Counted from the stretch's first letter, positions 1 through 8,871 are shown. The stretch is 64,000 bases of DNA from Alloboseaceae bacterium BT-24-1 (GCA_025846845.1 JAOYTL010000015.1:1-64000), one strand, 5' to 3'. Notes: generated by a model from the sequence alone, not told the origin. Made by a program: numbers and translations.

Positions 1-47
1 ACCGCCGCATCCGAGAAGCCCAGCTGACCCGTCCGCTTCACAGCCAT
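1..47 (-). CDS. N-terminal fragment of a possible transposase (runs off window)
   Basis: An ATG at 45-47 on the minus strand, preceded by a G-rich stretch that can act as a ribosome binding site, opens a frame reading MAVKRTGQLGFSDAA before the window ends. The short start resembles the first residues of some IS5-family transposases, but fifteen residues are too few for a firm call. It could equally be the start of an unrelated gene. Confidence 0.3.
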   Translation of the reverse strand, partial: MAVKRTGQLGFSDAA

Positions 48-102
48 CGCAAATCCCCCCAGCAACAACCAGGGAATCACAGATCAGGCGTTTTGCAACA
101 GC
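1..102 (-). mobile_element. possible end of an insertion sequence
   Basis: The left edge holds the start of a leftward reading frame (see the partial CDS at 1-47). Upstream of it are about 55 bp of non-coding DNA ending near position 102 in GGCTGTTGCAAAACG when read on the minus strand. From memory this resembles the terminal repeat of IS5-type elements in Rhizobiales. The other end lies outside the window, so neither the inverted repeat nor a target duplication can be checked. The M20 peptidase stop at 123 is intact, so if this is an IS it sits just outside that gene. Confidence 0.35.
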
Positions 103-122
103 CCCCCGAGGGGAGAAGGTGA

Positions 123-1238
123 TCACAGCGTCTCGAGCAGCCCCTTGATCAGCGCCCGGCGCGGCGCGATCGAGGAGATCAGCGCGTATTCCTGCAAGGT
201 GTGAGCGCCGTCGCCGTCGATGCCGAGCCCGTCCAGCGTCGGGATGCCGAGCGCCGCGGTGAAGTTGCCGTCCGAGCCGCCACCGGTCATCGGGCAATCC
301 TGCAGGTCGAATCCGACCTTGGCGGCCACCGCCCGCGCCTGCTCGTAGAGCGCCGCGACCTCCGCCGATTTCTCGTAAGGCGGCCGGTTCATGCCACCGG
401 TGATGCTGAGCTTCACATCCGGATCATGGGCTTTCAGGCTAAGAATGCGCTCTTCCATGACTTTGCCATCGGCCACCGAGGTGACGCGGCAATCGACGCT
501 GAACCAGGCATGCTGCGGGATGACGTTCGCCGCGGTGCCGCCACCGACCAGCGCCACCGTCGTCGTGATGCCGCGGCCATAGTCGGTCATGCCCTCGATG
601 GCGAGGATCTGGTGCGCCGCCTCACGGATGGCGTTTCGGCCATCGGCATGGCGCGAGCCGGAATGCGCCGGCCGGCCCTCGAGCTTGACCTCGAAGCGGC
701 CGACGCCCTTGCGCGCCGTGACGATCTTGCCGCCTTCGCGCGCCGGCTCGGTCACCAGCACCGCCATCGCCTCGCGGCCGATATCCTCGATCAGGGCACG
801 CGAGGTCGGCGAGCCGATCTCCTCGTCCGGCGTGAACAGGAAGACCAGCGGCCGCTGCACCGCGCCGGACCTGGCCGCATCCTTGAAGGCCTGCAGCGCC
901 AGCCAGGCGCCGCCCTTCATGTCGTAGACGCCGGGACCGTAGAGCCGGTCGCCCTCGACCCTAACCGGCAGGTCCTTGGCGCTGGTGCCGACCGGGTGGA
1001 CCGTGTCGAGATGCGACATCAGTGCCAGTGCCTTCTCGCCGTTCCGCACGCCGGCGCGCAGGATCAGATTGTCGCCGAGCCCATCGCGGCCGGGAACGCG
1101 CTCGACCGCGATCGGCAGGCCTTCGACCTCCCGGGCGACGAGGTCCATCATGCCGTTGACGCCAGGCACGTGATGGGTGGGGCTCTCCAGCGCAACCCAG
1201 ACGGAGAGCGCGGGGACGGCGGGATCGTGAATGGTCAT
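123..1238 (-). CDS. M20 family metallopeptidase (glutamate carboxypeptidase-like)
   Basis: Zinc-dependent exopeptidase or amidohydrolase of the M20A/CPG2 type, expected to hydrolyse N-acyl amino acids or C-terminal glutamate. The frame shows SHLDTVHPVG (metal His and Asp, about residue 76), GPGVYDMKGG (bridging Asp), PDEEIGSP (catalytic and metal Glu), a dimerisation lid with GRPAHSG, and the C-terminal GDGAHTLQEY (last metal His). These are all the residues the family needs. I chose the ATG at 1238 (MTIHDP) over an in-frame ATG at 1307 because homologues begin close to the ESPTHH motif; neither start has a good ribosome binding site. No signal peptide is visible, so it is probably cytoplasmic. 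The natural substrate is unknown. It stands alone, with a possible IS on its 3' side. Confidence 0.85.
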   Translation of the reverse strand: MTIHDPAVPALSVWVALESPTHHVPGVNGMMDLVAREVEGLPIAVERVPGRDGLGDNLILRAGVRNGEKALALMSHLDTVHPVGTSAKDLPVRVEGDRLYGPGVYDMKGGAWLALQAFKDAARSGAVQRPLVFLFTPDEEIGSPTSRALIEDIGREAMAVLVTEPAREGGKIVTARKGVGRFEVKLEGRPAHSGSRHADGRNAIREAAHQILAIEGMTDYGRGITTTVALVGGGTAANVIPQHAWFSVDCRVTSVADGKVMEERILSLKAHDPDVKLSITGGMNRPPYEKSAEVAALYEQARAVAAKVGFDLQDCPMTGGGSDGNFTAALGIPTLDGLGIDGDGAHTLQEYALISSIAPRRALIKGLLETL

Positions 1239-1420
1239 GATGGGGAGGTTTTTCGCAGGAAAGCGTGGCGATAACGGGACATTGGCCGATTTGCCGGCTT
1301 TGTCCATGCTGAAACGCGCCTAGCAGGTCTGCGGACGCAGCGTTTCAGAAATTTTTCTATGCGCTGTCGGCAACGCCGATCCTCGTCCGTCCTCGAAGCA
1401 GACCCGCCGAGGACCAGACG

Positions 1421-1684
1421 ATGCGCCCGCCCGCCGCCCCCGCCATTGCCATACTGCCGGCCCTGTATTGGCTGCGCGGCCTCCTGACGGCGCTCGCCGG
1501 TTTCGCCGCGGTCCTCGTGCTCGCGCTCCTTGCCGACCAGCTCCTGCGTGCGCTCGGCCTGCCGCCTCCGGCGGCCCAGCCGATGCCGGAACTCGGCCGC
1601 CAGGCGCTGGCCGCCTGGCTGCGAGCGGGCTGCCTGCTGCTCGGAGCCTTCCTCACGAGGGCTGCTATCGTTAGACGCGCTTGA
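1421..1684 (+). CDS. small two-segment membrane protein, unknown function
   Basis: An 87-residue frame preceded by GAGGACCAGACG before ATG, an acceptable ribosome binding site. Two hydrophobic stretches (about residues 18-43 and 64-82) are linked by a Pro-rich loop, which suggests a small inner-membrane protein. I do not recognise a family. Its 3' end overlaps the convergent binding-protein gene by 14 bp. It could be a spurious GC-rich frame; the start signal and hydrophobic pattern favour a real gene. Confidence 0.45.
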   Translation: MRPPAAPAIAILPALYWLRGLLTALAGFAAVLVLALLADQLLRALGLPPPAAQPMPELGRQALAAWLRAGCLLLGAFLTRAAIVRRA

Positions 1685-3257
1685 CGTTCCAGAAGGTCGG
1701 GAAGCTCGGCAGCACGCCCGTGAGCTTGCGGCTGAAGGCCGTCGGCTGGAAATACTGGCCGAGCGGCGCGTAAGGCACGTCCTCGAAGGCCTGCTTCTGC
1801 AGCTCGGCCGCGATCTTCTGCTTCGTCGCGAGGTCAGTGGCCTCCATCCAGGCTTCGCGCAACGCCTCGATCTTCGGCGCCACCGGCCAGCCCGGCCACG
1901 CCGCGGCGCCATTGCCGCGCAGCGAGATGTGGCCGACCGGATCGAGGATGTCGATGCCGTTCCAGCCGGTGAAGAAGCAGTTCCAGCCGCCATTGCCGGG
2001 CGGCTCCTTGTTGGCCCGGCGCGTCACCACCGCGCCCCAGTCCATCACCTGGTAGTCGACGTTCATGCCGATGCGCTTCAGCATCTCGGCGCCGACCTCG
2101 CATTCGGCCTTGAGATTGGCGAGATCGGTGACGCCGAGCAGGACGACCTTCTCGCCCTTGTAGCCGGCAGCCGCCAGCGCCTGCTTGACCTTGGCGATGT
2201 CGCGCGGGCCGTTCAGCACCTCCATGCCGGCATCGTTCGCCATCGGCGTTCCGGGCGGAAACAGGCCGACGCCGGTGCGCCACAGCTCCTTGTCGGGACC
2301 GCCGACCGCCTCCATGAACTCGGCCTGATCGATCGCCATCAGCACGGCGCGGCGGATCGCCGGATTGTCGAAGGGCGGATGCAGATGATTCATCCGCATG
2401 ATCGCGATCGAGCCGGTCGTCTCCTTGATCGCGACCTCGAGCCTGGGATCCTTCGCCAGCAGCGGCAGGATATCAGGCAAGGGCTGCTCGACCCAGTCGA
2501 TCTCGCCGCTCTGCAACGCCGCCGCCGCGGTCGCCGGGTCCGGCAGGGTGTGCCATTCGATCCGCTCGACATGGACGATCTTCGGTCCGGCGGTGCGGCC
2601 CGGCTTGCCGTCGCTGCGCGGGACATAGCCCGCGAACTTCTCGTAGACCGCCCGGCTTCCGGACTGGCGCTCGCTGGCGACGAAGCGGAACGGCCCGCTG
2701 CCGATCACTTCGGTGACCTGCGTCGTCGCCTCGGTCCTGGCCAGGCGCTCCGGCATGATCACCGGCACTGCGGCAGTCATCTTGGCAAGCGCGTCCGGCA
2801 ACAGCGGGAACGGCTTCTTCAACCGGAAGCGCAGAGTCTTGTCGTCGACCGCGGCGAGTTCGTCGGTCTGCGCCATCAGCGTCTGGCCGAAGGAATCGCG
2901 CTTGCCCCAGCGGTTCAGGCTGGCGACGCAATCCTTCGCCAGCACCGGCGTGCCGTCATGGAATGTCAGGCCCTCGCGCAGCTTGACCGTCCACGTCTTG
3001 CCGTCGGCCTCGGCGAGCGCGCCCTCGGCCATCTGCGGCTGGGCCTTGTAGCTCTCGTCCTGCCCGAACAGCGTGTCATAGGCGAGGAAGGCATGGTTGC
3101 GGGTGACGGTCGCCGTGGTCCAGATCGGATCGACCACGGCAAGGTCGCCCTGCGGCACGAACTTGATCACGTTCTTGTCGGCGCCACGGCCGATATTGGG
3201 TTTGCTGACCGCAAAGGCGGCAGCCGTACCTGCGATGAAAGCGCGACGTGTCGGCAT
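1671..3257 (-). CDS. ABC transporter substrate-binding protein, family 5 (peptide/nickel type)
   Basis: Periplasmic binding protein of the DppA/OppA class that would deliver peptides or similar solutes to an ABC importer. The start at 3257 gives a Tat-like signal, MPTRRAFIAGTAAAF, and is preceded by AGGGAG at good spacing; an upstream in-frame start at 3311 would bury that signal. Family features include the strand around residue 55 naming the initial condition (VDPIWTTA), GLTFHDGTPV, and GSGPFRFV near residue 195. At 528 residues it is of usual length. No permease or ATPase genes lie beside it, so its transporter partner is elsewhere or it works as an orphan receptor. A perfect hairpin repeat lies about 90 bp upstream of the start. 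Confidence 0.88.
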   Translation of the reverse strand: MPTRRAFIAGTAAAFAVSKPNIGRGADKNVIKFVPQGDLAVVDPIWTTATVTRNHAFLAYDTLFGQDESYKAQPQMAEGALAEADGKTWTVKLREGLTFHDGTPVLAKDCVASLNRWGKRDSFGQTLMAQTDELAAVDDKTLRFRLKKPFPLLPDALAKMTAAVPVIMPERLARTEATTQVTEVIGSGPFRFVASERQSGSRAVYEKFAGYVPRSDGKPGRTAGPKIVHVERIEWHTLPDPATAAAALQSGEIDWVEQPLPDILPLLAKDPRLEVAIKETTGSIAIMRMNHLHPPFDNPAIRRAVLMAIDQAEFMEAVGGPDKELWRTGVGLFPPGTPMANDAGMEVLNGPRDIAKVKQALAAAGYKGEKVVLLGVTDLANLKAECEVGAEMLKRIGMNVDYQVMDWGAVVTRRANKEPPGNGGWNCFFTGWNGIDILDPVGHISLRGNGAAAWPGWPVAPKIEALREAWMEATDLATKQKIAAELQKQAFEDVPYAPLGQYFQPTAFSRKLTGVLPSFPTFWNVKRV

Positions 3258-3345
3258 TTCAGGCTCCCTGGAGCCCGTTCCGATCAGCTTGCACCGCAAG
3301 CCGATCGGCAAACGGTCTCCAAACTAAAAGGGAGAGACGGATTCA

Positions 3346-3372
3346 CCGATCAGGTTGGAACAACCTGATCGG
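3346..3372. repeat. perfect 12-bp stem palindrome upstream of the binding-protein gene
   Basis: CCGATCAGGTTG and its exact complement CAACCTGATCGG are separated by GAA. It sits between the binding-protein start (3257) and the end of the DUF2336 gene (3493). It could be a bidirectional terminator without a T-run, an operator, or a dispersed REP-type hairpin. I see no second copy in the window. Confidence 0.6.
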
Positions 3373-3492
3373 ATCCGGCTCTAGCAACAGGGCGTCGATC
3401 CGGGATGGTGAAGCCCTGGCGATACGGCGAGGCTCAGGCAATCAGCATGCCAGCGGCCGGTCAAGCCAGCCGGCGACGACCAGGCAACGCGT

Positions 3493-4704
3493 TCAGGCCG
3501 CGTCGCGCAGATCGTGGAGATCGAGTTCGACCAGAAAGTCCGGATCGGCCTCGATCAGCAGCGCCAGCGCCGCGTCGTCTGCGAGCGAATCGGCCAGCAT
3601 CCGCGCTTCGTCGCGCGCAGCTTCCGCATCGAGCCGGCGCAGCAATGCCATCAGCGCATTGACCCCAGGCCCCTCCAGCGCCTCGCAGGCGATCAGGACA
3701 TGCGCCAGCAAATCGCGGTTGATGCCGCCTGCGCCGCGTTGGCTGGGGCCGGAGTGTTTGAGAGCATCCACTGTGGCGGCAAAGGCTGGCAGCAGGGCCT
3801 CCGGCATCGCCGCCTTACGATAGAGCGCCTTGAGGCCGGCCCCGCGCTGGTCCCAGAGCAGCGCGCGGACGCGGTTGAGCGGCAGGCCGGAGAGCGCGGC
3901 GAAGGCCGCTTCGGCCAGAGCCGGCTCATTGCTCAGAAGCGAGCGCAGGATCACGCCGGGAGTCAGGCGGCCATTCTCGCGCAGGCAATCGACGATCGCA
4001 GGGGCATCGCTCGCCTCGCCACCGGCGGCGAGCGCAACGGCGACCCGCTCGGTCGATTCGCGGGCGAGGCGCGCGCTGCGTTCCTGGGTGAGCCAGCCGC
4101 AGCCCGAGACGAAGGCGGCAAGCGTGTCGGAGACCTTAGCTGCGATCGCCTGGCGCAGACCGGCGGGCAGGTCGTCGCGCGCCAGCATGGCCTCGCGCAC
4201 GGTGCCAACCTCACCTGCGCGCTCGAAGATGCGTTCCAGCGAGAAATCCGGGATCTCGGCCGTCGGATTGGCGAGCAGCGCGGCCAGCGCTTCCTCGACC
4301 CCGACCTCGCCGAGCGCAGCGCAGATGCCGGCCGACAACCAGGGCCGCTGGGCAATTGCGCGCTGCGCCAGCCCGTCGCCGATCGCGGCGGCATCGACCA
4401 GGTCGGCCTCGGTCAGCACCGGCGACTGCGCCAACAGCAGCGCGGCGATGTCGCTCTGCTCGGCGATCAGGCCGAGCACCACGTTGCGGGGTGCCAGCGG
4501 CGCGGCCGCGAGTTCTTCCGCGAGCGCACGTCGCACCAATGGCGAGGGATCGTCCACCAGCGAAATCAGCGCCGTCTCGGCTTCGCGCCGGTCCTCGGGC
4601 GACATGGCCGAGCGCAGATAGGCACCAGCCAATGCAGCGGCCCCTTTGGCGCGCGCCTCGGCCGGAGCGGTGCGGGCCCAGAGCAGGAAGCGGCGGACGA
4701 TCAT
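3493..4704 (-). CDS. DUF2336 domain-containing protein
   Basis: A 403-residue, Ala/Leu/Arg-rich helical protein of the alphaproteobacterial DUF2336 family. It is built of HEAT-like repeats, such as the SPLVRRALAEELAAAP segment near residue 52. No signal peptide or membrane segment is seen, so it is probably cytoplasmic. It follows the transglycosylase-like gene with a 4-bp ATGA overlap, so the two are translationally coupled. The family's biochemical role is unknown to me; HEAT-like repeats suggest a protein-binding scaffold (inference). Confidence 0.75.
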   Translation of the reverse strand: MIVRRFLLWARTAPAEARAKGAAALAGAYLRSAMSPEDRREAETALISLVDDPSPLVRRALAEELAAAPLAPRNVVLGLIAEQSDIAALLLAQSPVLTEADLVDAAAIGDGLAQRAIAQRPWLSAGICAALGEVGVEEALAALLANPTAEIPDFSLERIFERAGEVGTVREAMLARDDLPAGLRQAIAAKVSDTLAAFVSGCGWLTQERSARLARESTERVAVALAAGGEASDAPAIVDCLRENGRLTPGVILRSLLSNEPALAEAAFAALSGLPLNRVRALLWDQRGAGLKALYRKAAMPEALLPAFAATVDALKHSGPSQRGAGGINRDLLAHVLIACEALEGPGVNALMALLRRLDAEAARDEARMLADSLADDAALALLIEADPDFLVELDLHDLRDAA

Positions 4705-5837
4705 CCGCGCCTCCCATGGAGCATGAACTGGCTGAGATCGAGCGGTCCGCGCCGCGGCTTGCGCGATGCAAGCGTCTCGCTGGAAGCGGTCTGCGTATCC
4801 GCCACGGCAAGGTCACGCGGCCGCGACGGCGGCAACGGGGCCATGGCGCTGGCCGGCGCGATCGAACTGACCGCGCTTTCCGCCTTGACGACCTTGCCTG
4901 CGGATGAGGCACTGCCCTCGCTCGCCGCCGAGCTCACGCGCGGGAAATAGCGGGTCGCCGGGTCGTCATCGATAGTGCGGGACGTGTTGCCGCTACGCGG
5001 CGTGGTCCAGAGATTGGCGACCGCCTTCGAGACCGGGGTACGCGGCCCCTCGGTCGAGAACAGGCCGATCAGCCCTTTTGCCCGGCCCGGCGCCAACGCG
5101 GCGGCGATCGGTGCGACCTGAGGCTCGGCAGCATAAGCTGTGGCGGTCGTGGCCACGCCTGTCGGCTTCGCCTGCGCCAGCATGGCGCCGGTGGTCGCCG
5201 CGACCTGGGTGTTGGCGTGGCTGGCAGCGAGCAGGCCGTAGACCTCCTGGGCACTGCGAGCCCTGCCACCCTTATCGAAGAAGATCGAGCGATTCGCCGC
5301 CGCTGCGTCCGGAAAATCGCGTGCCGCAGCACGCGCCGGATCGCTTCCGACCGTACGGATCAAGTCGGCGGCGCCGCGCGCGCCAAGCACATGGGCCATG
5401 TAGAGCTCGCCAGCCTGCGGCTGGCGCCCGAGCGCCTGGCCAAGCTGCTCGGCATTCTTCTGCGTCAGCGCACCGGCCATCACGGTCGCGACATGTGGAT
5501 CGGTCCGCAGCTGCAGGATCTTCTCGCGCAGCGCCGGATCGGCCACGGTCAGACGGCCGCTGCCATCCTCGCTGATCGCGCCGGCATAATTGGCCATCCC
5601 TTGCTTCGGCCCCTCCTGGCGCATCATCGACAGCCAGGTCTGCTCGATGAACTGGAACAGACCGGTCGCGCTCGAGGTGCGCGCCTTGGCATCCGGCGCG
5701 AGCGCCGATTCCCGCTGCGCCGTCTTCAGGAGATAGTCGAAGCCGACGCCGGTCTTGTCCGCCCCTTCCTTGATCGCGTTGACGACCGGGTTGGCAGGCG
5801 TTGTCTCGCGGGTACTCGGCGTGCTGAAAAGGAACAT
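4701..5837 (-). CDS. lytic transglycosylase-like protein
   Basis: Residues about 17-150 carry the SLT/lysozyme-like fold signature: LKTAQRESAL (a Glu in the position of the catalytic acid), the SSATGLFQFIEQTWL motif, and a later YMAHVLG segment matching the third transglycosylase motif. The C-terminal half is Ala/Pro/Ser-rich and probably disordered. There is no clear signal peptide with either start. I prefer the ATG at 5837 (MFLFSTPS) because the earlier one at 5879 adds only a poorly conserved-looking tail. Expected role: cleavage of peptidoglycan glycan strands, or a structural relative linked to flagellar or secretion machinery. It is coupled to the DUF2336 gene downstream. Confidence 0.75.
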   Translation of the reverse strand: MFLFSTPSTRETTPANPVVNAIKEGADKTGVGFDYLLKTAQRESALAPDAKARTSSATGLFQFIEQTWLSMMRQEGPKQGMANYAGAISEDGSGRLTVADPALREKILQLRTDPHVATVMAGALTQKNAEQLGQALGRQPQAGELYMAHVLGARGAADLIRTVGSDPARAAARDFPDAAAANRSIFFDKGGRARSAQEVYGLLAASHANTQVAATTGAMLAQAKPTGVATTATAYAAEPQVAPIAAALAPGRAKGLIGLFSTEGPRTPVSKAVANLWTTPRSGNTSRTIDDDPATRYFPRVSSAASEGSASSAGKVVKAESAVSSIAPASAMAPLPPSRPRDLAVADTQTASSETLASRKPRRGPLDLSQFMLHGRRG

Positions 5838-5974
5838 GAGGTCACTCGGGCCGCTGCCGTTCCAGGCGGACCGGAGCACCCGAAGAGACTGGACCGGTTA
5901 TGGTAAGCGAACCGTTAAAACGGGCGTTCGCCAGGACCGGCCCGGAACCGAAAAAATGCCACAGGAGCAAGACG

Positions 5975-6466
5975 ATGGCGGAAGCGATGCGGCATAAACG
6001 GGGCGGGCTCTATTTCGAGGATTTCGAGATCGGCGTCTCGATCGAGCATCGGCTGACCCGCACGGTCACGCAGATGGACAACATGCTGTTCTCCAACATG
6101 ACGCTGAATCCGCAGCCCTTGCACATCGACGCGCATTTCTGCGCGACCGAGACCGAATGGGGCAAGCCGCTGATGAACTCGCTGTTCACGCTCGGGCTGA
6201 TGATCGGAATCTCGGTCAACGACACCACCGTCGGCACCACCATCGGCAATCTCGGCATGACCGATGTCACCTTCCCCGCCCCGCTCTTCGAGGGCGACAC
6301 GGTGAACTGCGTCACCGAGATCGTCGCCAAGCGCGAATCGAAGTCGCGGCCGGATGCCGGCATCGTCGACTTCCATCATCGCGCCTACAAGCAGGACGGC
6401 ACGCTGGTGGCGCAGTGCCGCCGCCAGGCCTTCATGAGAAAGCGCCCGACCGGAGGACAGGCCTGA
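5975..6466 (+). CDS. MaoC family (hot-dog) acyl-CoA dehydratase/hydratase
   Basis: A 163-residue hot-dog-fold hydratase starting at an ATG preceded by AGGAG. Diagnostic parts are the early YFEDFEIG, the hydratase segment around NPQPLHIDAHF (Asp and His in the catalytic region, about residue 54), and the strand FPAPLFEGDTV. It overlaps the CoA-ester lyase gene by one base (TGATG), so the two form one unit. A MaoC hydratase followed by a CitE-like lyase is the arrangement used to hydrate an unsaturated C4/C5 dicarboxylyl-CoA and then cleave it to acetyl-CoA or pyruvate plus a smaller acyl-CoA, as in mesaconyl-, itaconyl- or citramalyl-CoA routes. The exact substrate is inference. Confidence 0.85.
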   Translation: MAEAMRHKRGGLYFEDFEIGVSIEHRLTRTVTQMDNMLFSNMTLNPQPLHIDAHFCATETEWGKPLMNSLFTLGLMIGISVNDTTVGTTIGNLGMTDVTFPAPLFEGDTVNCVTEIVAKRESKSRPDAGIVDFHHRAYKQDGTLVAQCRRQAFMRKRPTGGQA

Positions 6467-7344
6467 TGCGCTCCCTCCTCTTTGTTCCCGCCGATAACCA
6501 GAAGAAGCTGCAGAAGGGCCTGGAGAGCGGCGCCGACGCGCTGATTCTCGACCTCGAGGATTCCGTCGCGCTCGACGCCAAGCCCATGGCGCGCGAACTT
6601 GCCCGCGATTTCCTCAAGGAGATCAGTGCCCGGGCAAAGCGCCCGCGCCTGATCATCCGCGTCAATGCGTTGAGCACGGGCATGACCGAGGCCGATCTCG
6701 ACATCGTCATGCAAGGCGGACCCGATGCGATCATGCTGCCCAAATCGGAAGGCGGCCCCGACCTCAGCCACCTCGCCGCCCATATCGCCGTGCGCGAGGC
6801 CGAATACGACCTGCCCGACGCTGTGACCAAGATTATTGCGATCGCGACCGAGACCGGAAAGGGCATCTTCGGCCTCGGCAGCTATGCCGGCGCCAGCCAT
6901 AGGCTCTCCGGCCTGACCTGGGGTGCGGAAGACCTATCGGCCGATCTCGCCGCCGAAACCAACCGGCTGGAGAATGGCACCTACACCGATCCCTACCGGA
7001 TCGCGCGTTCGCTCCTGCTCTTCGCTGCCGCCGCGGCGCAGGTCGACGCGATCGACACCGTCTTCACCGCCTTCCGCGACGAAGCGGCTTTGCGTGCCGA
7101 ATGCATCGCAGGACGGCGCGACGGCTTCACCGGCAAGATGGCGATCCACCCGGCGCAGGTGCCGGTGATCAACGAGGTCTTCTCACCCTCGCCGGAAGCG
7201 CTGGCCCGGGCCGAGGCGATCATCAAACTGTTCGACGCCAATCCTGGTCTCGGCGTGATCGGGCTCGACGGCGAGATGCTCGACCGGCCGCACCTGATGC
7301 GCGCCCGCCGGCTCAAGGCGCGCGCTGACAGATTGCGTCAATGA
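6466..7344 (+). CDS. HpcH/HpaI aldolase/CitE family CoA-ester lyase
   Basis: A 292-residue CitE-like lyase of the malyl-/citramalyl-CoA group. Visible motifs are MRSLLFVPADN at the N-terminus (CoA-binding Arg), LDLEDSVA with the metal-region acidic residues near residue 30, the IRVN strand, a PKSEG loop, IATETGKGIF, and the C-terminal GFTGKMAIHPAQV signature. The ATG overlaps the stop of the MaoC gene, which fixes the start; a longer open frame to 6157 runs through the MaoC gene and is an artefact. It is Mg-dependent and cytoplasmic. It likely cleaves a beta-hydroxyacyl-CoA made by its partner; it could instead be an acyl-CoA thioesterase of the same fold. Confidence 0.88.
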   Translation: MRSLLFVPADNQKKLQKGLESGADALILDLEDSVALDAKPMARELARDFLKEISARAKRPRLIIRVNALSTGMTEADLDIVMQGGPDAIMLPKSEGGPDLSHLAAHIAVREAEYDLPDAVTKIIAIATETGKGIFGLGSYAGASHRLSGLTWGAEDLSADLAAETNRLENGTYTDPYRIARSLLLFAAAAAQVDAIDTVFTAFRDEAALRAECIAGRRDGFTGKMAIHPAQVPVINEVFSPSPEALARAEAIIKLFDANPGLGVIGLDGEMLDRPHLMRARRLKARADRLRQ

Positions 7345-7386
7345 TCGGGCGCAAGCGATTCTGATGATTCGGGCTTCTGGCCGCAA

Positions 7387-7578
7387 TCACGGCGCCCCGA
7401 TCTGCCGACACTGATGCCGCGCCGCGCTCGCCAGGCACTCCTGCGCCTTCTTGGCGGCATTGAGTTCGCGCAGGAGCCAGAAGCCCAGCCCCGCCATCAC
7501 CAGCACGGCGATGATCGCGAGCAGGTTCACGGTCATGCGCCATTGCTCGTCCGGCTCGTTGTCCGGCGGCGGTGCCAT
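7387..7578 (-). CDS. small single-pass membrane protein, unknown
   Basis: A 63-residue frame with an acidic, Pro-rich head (PPPDNEPDEQW), one clear membrane span (about residues 17-36) and a Cys-containing tail. It lies 6 bp after the flavin reductase stop on the same strand, so it is probably co-transcribed. No family recognised. The head-span-tail pattern argues for a real gene. Confidence 0.55.
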   Translation of the reverse strand: MAPPPDNEPDEQWRMTVNLLAIIAVLVMAGLGFWLLRELNAAKKAQECLASAARHQCRQIGAP

Positions 7579-7584
7579 GCCAGG

Positions 7585-8202
7585 CTAGCCGCCCCCCGGC
7601 GGCCGGATGATCGAGAACATTTCGCTGACCTCGGCATAATCGCTGTAGCCGCAGCGGGCGATCGGGTTGGCGCCGGCCGTATCGAAGCGCCCGTCGCGGA
7701 TGAAGGCCTCGTCGATATAACCCGCGACGACCTGGCCGAACACTATCCAATGCGGCACGTCATTGCCGTCGATGTCCCTGACCTGCTGGATCGACAGAAG
7801 CTTGCATTCGAGCGCGGCTGGGCTCGCCGCGACCCGCGGCGGCTTCACCACGCGCGACGGCGCCATCTCAAGCCCGGCATGGCCGTATTCGCTTGTCCCG
7901 CGCGGCAGCGGCGCCGAGGTCAGGTTCATCTGCTGGTCGAGCGCCTTGGTGACCAGGCTGCAGGTGAACTCACCGGTCTCTTCGATGAAGGCGACGGCAT
8001 CCTTCTTGTGCTCCGAGGAGAACATCACGATGTTCGGCCGCGCTGAGACCGCGTTGAAGAAGCTGTAGGGCGAGAGATTGACCTCGCCTTTCGCATTTAT
8101 CGCGCTGATCCAGCCGATCGGCCGCGGCGCCACGATCGCCTTGAACGGATCGTGCTTGAAATCGAGGTCACGGCCGTCGTCGGTGTAGTACATCGTGCTC
8201 AT
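7585..8202 (-). CDS. flavin reductase family protein (FMN-binding split barrel)
   Basis: A 205-residue protein of the flavoredoxin/flavin-reductase-like family. The N-terminal IVAPRPIGWIS and the following NLSPYSFFNAVS are the flavin-contact signature, and VMFSSEHKKD is the second flavin loop. It is expected to bind FMN and reduce it with NAD(P)H for a partner oxygenase, or to act on a small substrate. The gene overlaps the nitroreductase gene by 4 bp (ATGA), so the pair is translationally coupled. Both products are flavoproteins, but no shared substrate is evident from the neighbourhood. Confidence 0.85.
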   Translation of the reverse strand: MSTMYYTDDGRDLDFKHDPFKAIVAPRPIGWISAINAKGEVNLSPYSFFNAVSARPNIVMFSSEHKKDAVAFIEETGEFTCSLVTKALDQQMNLTSAPLPRGTSEYGHAGLEMAPSRVVKPPRVAASPAALECKLLSIQQVRDIDGNDVPHWIVFGQVVAGYIDEAFIRDGRFDTAGANPIARCGYSDYAEVSEMFSIIRPPGGG

Positions 8203-8768
8203 GCTCCGAACCGGCTGACGATGGCGGCAAGGTCGGGCCGCTCGCGATCGGCCGGGCGGCCGTCGGCCTTGCCGAGATGGACGAAGCCGGCGATGCGCTC
8301 ATCCGGCTCGAGCCCGAAGGCATCGAGCACCTTGCGATCGAAGGCGAACCAGTTGGTCAGCCAGGAGCCGTTGAAGCCAAGCGCCTCGCCAGCGATCAGC
8401 ATATTCATGCAGACGGCACCGGCCGAGAGCTCCTGCTCCCACTCCGGGATCTTCTCGTGCTTGCGGGCACGCGAGACGACGGCGATCACGACCGGAGCAT
8501 GGAGCAGGCGCTTGCGCTCGAACGCGACCTTCTCCTCGTCGGCTTGTGGATTACGCTCCTTGAAGACGTTGGCGACGATCTCAGCCGCCTTCTCCTTGGC
8601 GACACCGGAGAAGACGATGAAGCGCCAGGGCGCGAGCTTGCCATGGTCCGGCACGCGCGCCGCCACCGTCAGAATCTCGCTCAGCTGAGCATCATTCGGC
8701 CCGGGGCTGGTGAGAAATTGCGGCGGCACCGAGCGGCGGAGCTTGAGCAGGGAGAGCGTGTCGGTCAT
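8199..8768 (-). CDS. nitroreductase family protein
   Basis: A 189-residue FMN-dependent nitroreductase-like oxidoreductase. It shows the N-terminal LKLRRSVPP (FMN phosphate contact), AARVPDHGKLAPWRFIVF (the RdxA/YdjA-type signature), the central helix GAVCMNMLIAGEALGFNGSWLTNW, and FVHLGKADG near the end. The start at 8768 (MTDTLSLLK) is chosen over an in-frame one at 8885 because it matches family length; upstream residues look like read-through of promoter DNA. The closest style is the YdjA subgroup. It leads the pair with the flavin reductase. Substrate unknown. Confidence 0.87.
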   Translation of the reverse strand: MTDTLSLLKLRRSVPPQFLTSPGPNDAQLSEILTVAARVPDHGKLAPWRFIVFSGVAKEKAAEIVANVFKERNPQADEEKVAFERKRLLHAPVVIAVVSRARKHEKIPEWEQELSAGAVCMNMLIAGEALGFNGSWLTNWFAFDRKVLDAFGLEPDERIAGFVHLGKADGRPADRERPDLAAIVSRFGA

Positions 8769-8871
8769 GAACGATCCGGAAAATGGCGCGGCTGGGATGA
8801 TGGTCTCCCAGTTAAGGTTTCGCCATGATGAGGACAAGCGAACCTGCTCCTTCCCCGGCGCAGGGACGATG

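Noticed and set aside
1530..3368. 612-residue frame on the plus strand opposite the family-5 binding protein
   Set aside because: It is the mirror of a well-supported gene, rich in Arg/Asp/His/Gln as expected for antisense GC-rich frames, with no family motif or ribosome binding site.
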